Part shown: in pieces, positions 5,318-5,901 of the stretch | Position numbering within the stretch: position 1 is the stretch's first letter | Layout: every line of letters begins with the position of its first letter | Origin: Desulfobacteraceae bacterium | GTDB lineage: Bacteria > Desulfobacterota > Desulfobacteria > Desulfobacterales > Desulfobacteraceae | Direction: 5' to 3' | Length of the DNA stretch: 5,901 bases | Assembly (NCBI GenBank): GCA_022712835.1 | Contig: JAFLJU010000407.1 | Location: 1 to 5,901 of the forward strand | Notes under the pieces: model-generated | Told to the model about the DNA's origin: nothing | Seen by the model: the letters and a program-made list of their open reading frames with translations, nothing else | Database searches by the model: none | Translations under genes and position numbers: made by a program

Positions 5318-5901
5318 CCATCTGGATCGACCCAAATAATTGTGACGGGTGCAAGCGCTGCCAGCGGGTCTGTCCCTATGACGGCATTGAACTTATGGAC
5401 GGGGTGGCAAGGGTCACGGACCGGTGCACCTCCTGCGGCGCCTGTGTGGATGCGTGTAAAAAAGAGGCCATCACCTCTGATATTGTCCCAAGAGTGGTGC
5501 CGGATTTTTCCGGTCACTCCGGCGTATGGGTATTTGCCGAGCAGACAGACGGGGTGCTGGCCAATGTGGTGTTGGAACTGCTGGGCAAGGCCCGGGAACT
5601 TGCCGAAGAACTTGGCGAAACCGTGTCTGCTATTCTGGTAGGTCAGGATTTATCAGGGCTTTGCGACACCCTGGCCAGGCACGGGGCCCAAACAATTTAT
5701 CTGGTGGAAGACCCTCTGTTAAAAGACTATCGAACCATTGCCCATGCAAGTGTGATGGAACACCTGATAAAAGCGTACACCCCCTCTATCCTGCTGATCG
5801 GGGCCACGGCCATGGGAAGGGATCTTGCTCCCCGGGTGTCCCGGCGGGTGGGATCGGGACTGACCGCCGACTGCACCGAGCTTACCATTGATGTGGATAC
5901 A
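5314..5901 (+). CDS. etfA: Electron transfer flavoprotein alpha subunit with N-terminal ferredoxin domain, partial
   Basis: The first 196 codons are present and the gene runs off the right edge. Residues 1-55 form a two-[4Fe-4S] ferredoxin: CDGCKRCQRVCP (C10, C13, C16, C20) and CTSCGACVDACK (C38, C41, C44, C48). The second motif ends in Lys rather than the usual Pro, a minor variation. After a short linker, residues from about 69 (SGVWVFAEQTDG) are the EtfA N-terminal domain, with LLIGATAMGRDLAPRVSRRVGSGLTADCTEL (starting at residue 160) strongly typical of EtfA. The C-terminal FAD-binding domain lies outside. The ATG overlaps the etfB stop (ATGA), with GGGGAGG about 5 bases upstream. EtfA proteins with such a ferredoxin extension are known in anaerobes, for example CarE of the caffeyl-CoA reductase complex. 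The extension would pass electrons to or from ferredoxin. An acyl-CoA dehydrogenase gene is expected further downstream. Confidence 0.95.
   Translation, partial: MTIWIDPNNCDGCKRCQRVCPYDGIELMDGVARVTDRCTSCGACVDACKKEAITSDIVPRVVPDFSGHSGVWVFAEQTDGVLANVVLELLGKARELAEELGETVSAILVGQDLSGLCDTLARHGAQTIYLVEDPLLKDYRTIAHASVMEHLIKAYTPSILLIGATAMGRDLAPRVSRRVGSGLTADCTELTIDVDT

Noticed and set aside
5342..5641. Plus-strand open frame overlapping the etfA start in another frame.
   Set aside because: The overlapping etfA frame has two ferredoxin motifs and the EtfA domain; this frame has no recognisable motif.

Overview
The window looks like part of an anaerobe's chromosome. The best guess is a sulfate-reducing deltaproteobacterium of the Desulfobacterales type. 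This rests on gene content (an oxygen-sensitive indolepyruvate-type ferredoxin oxidoreductase and a ferredoxin-fused electron transfer flavoprotein), Gram-negative style gene layout, strong GGAG-like ribosome sites, and moderately GC-rich genes next to an AT-rich intergenic region. The assignment is an inference; no RNA marker gene is present.

Layout. Positions 1-312 (minus strand) hold the N-terminal 104 codons of a metal-dependent hydrolase of the cyclase/KynB-like family, cut by the window edge. Positions 313-795 are an AT-rich divergent control region. It has candidate promoters in both directions, five copies of a 9-mer AAAAAGAAT, three near-palindromic hexamers overlapping the rightward -10 box, and a long leader ending in a hairpin followed by a T run. 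From 796 to the right edge there is one tightly packed plus-strand operon: iorA (796-2655), iorB (2671-3237), a family III (CaiB/BaiF) CoA-transferase (3250-4440), etfB (4442-5317) and the start of an etfA with an N-terminal two-cluster ferredoxin domain (5314 to beyond 5901). Gaps are 15, 12 and 1 bases, and etfB/etfA overlap by 4 bases.

How the genes may work together (inference). IorAB would oxidatively decarboxylate a 2-oxo acid, classically an arylpyruvate from aromatic amino acid transamination, to an acyl-CoA plus reduced ferredoxin. The CoA-transferase would move CoA between that product and another carboxylic acid. EtfBA, with its own ferredoxin module, would exchange electrons between an acyl-CoA dehydrogenase (expected downstream, not visible), ferredoxin and perhaps NAD(H). 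The whole reads as a redox-coupled aryl-acid or amino-acid catabolic module. The most unusual details are a repeat-encoded Gly/Pro/Lys-rich insertion inside EtfB and the repeat-rich divergent control region.
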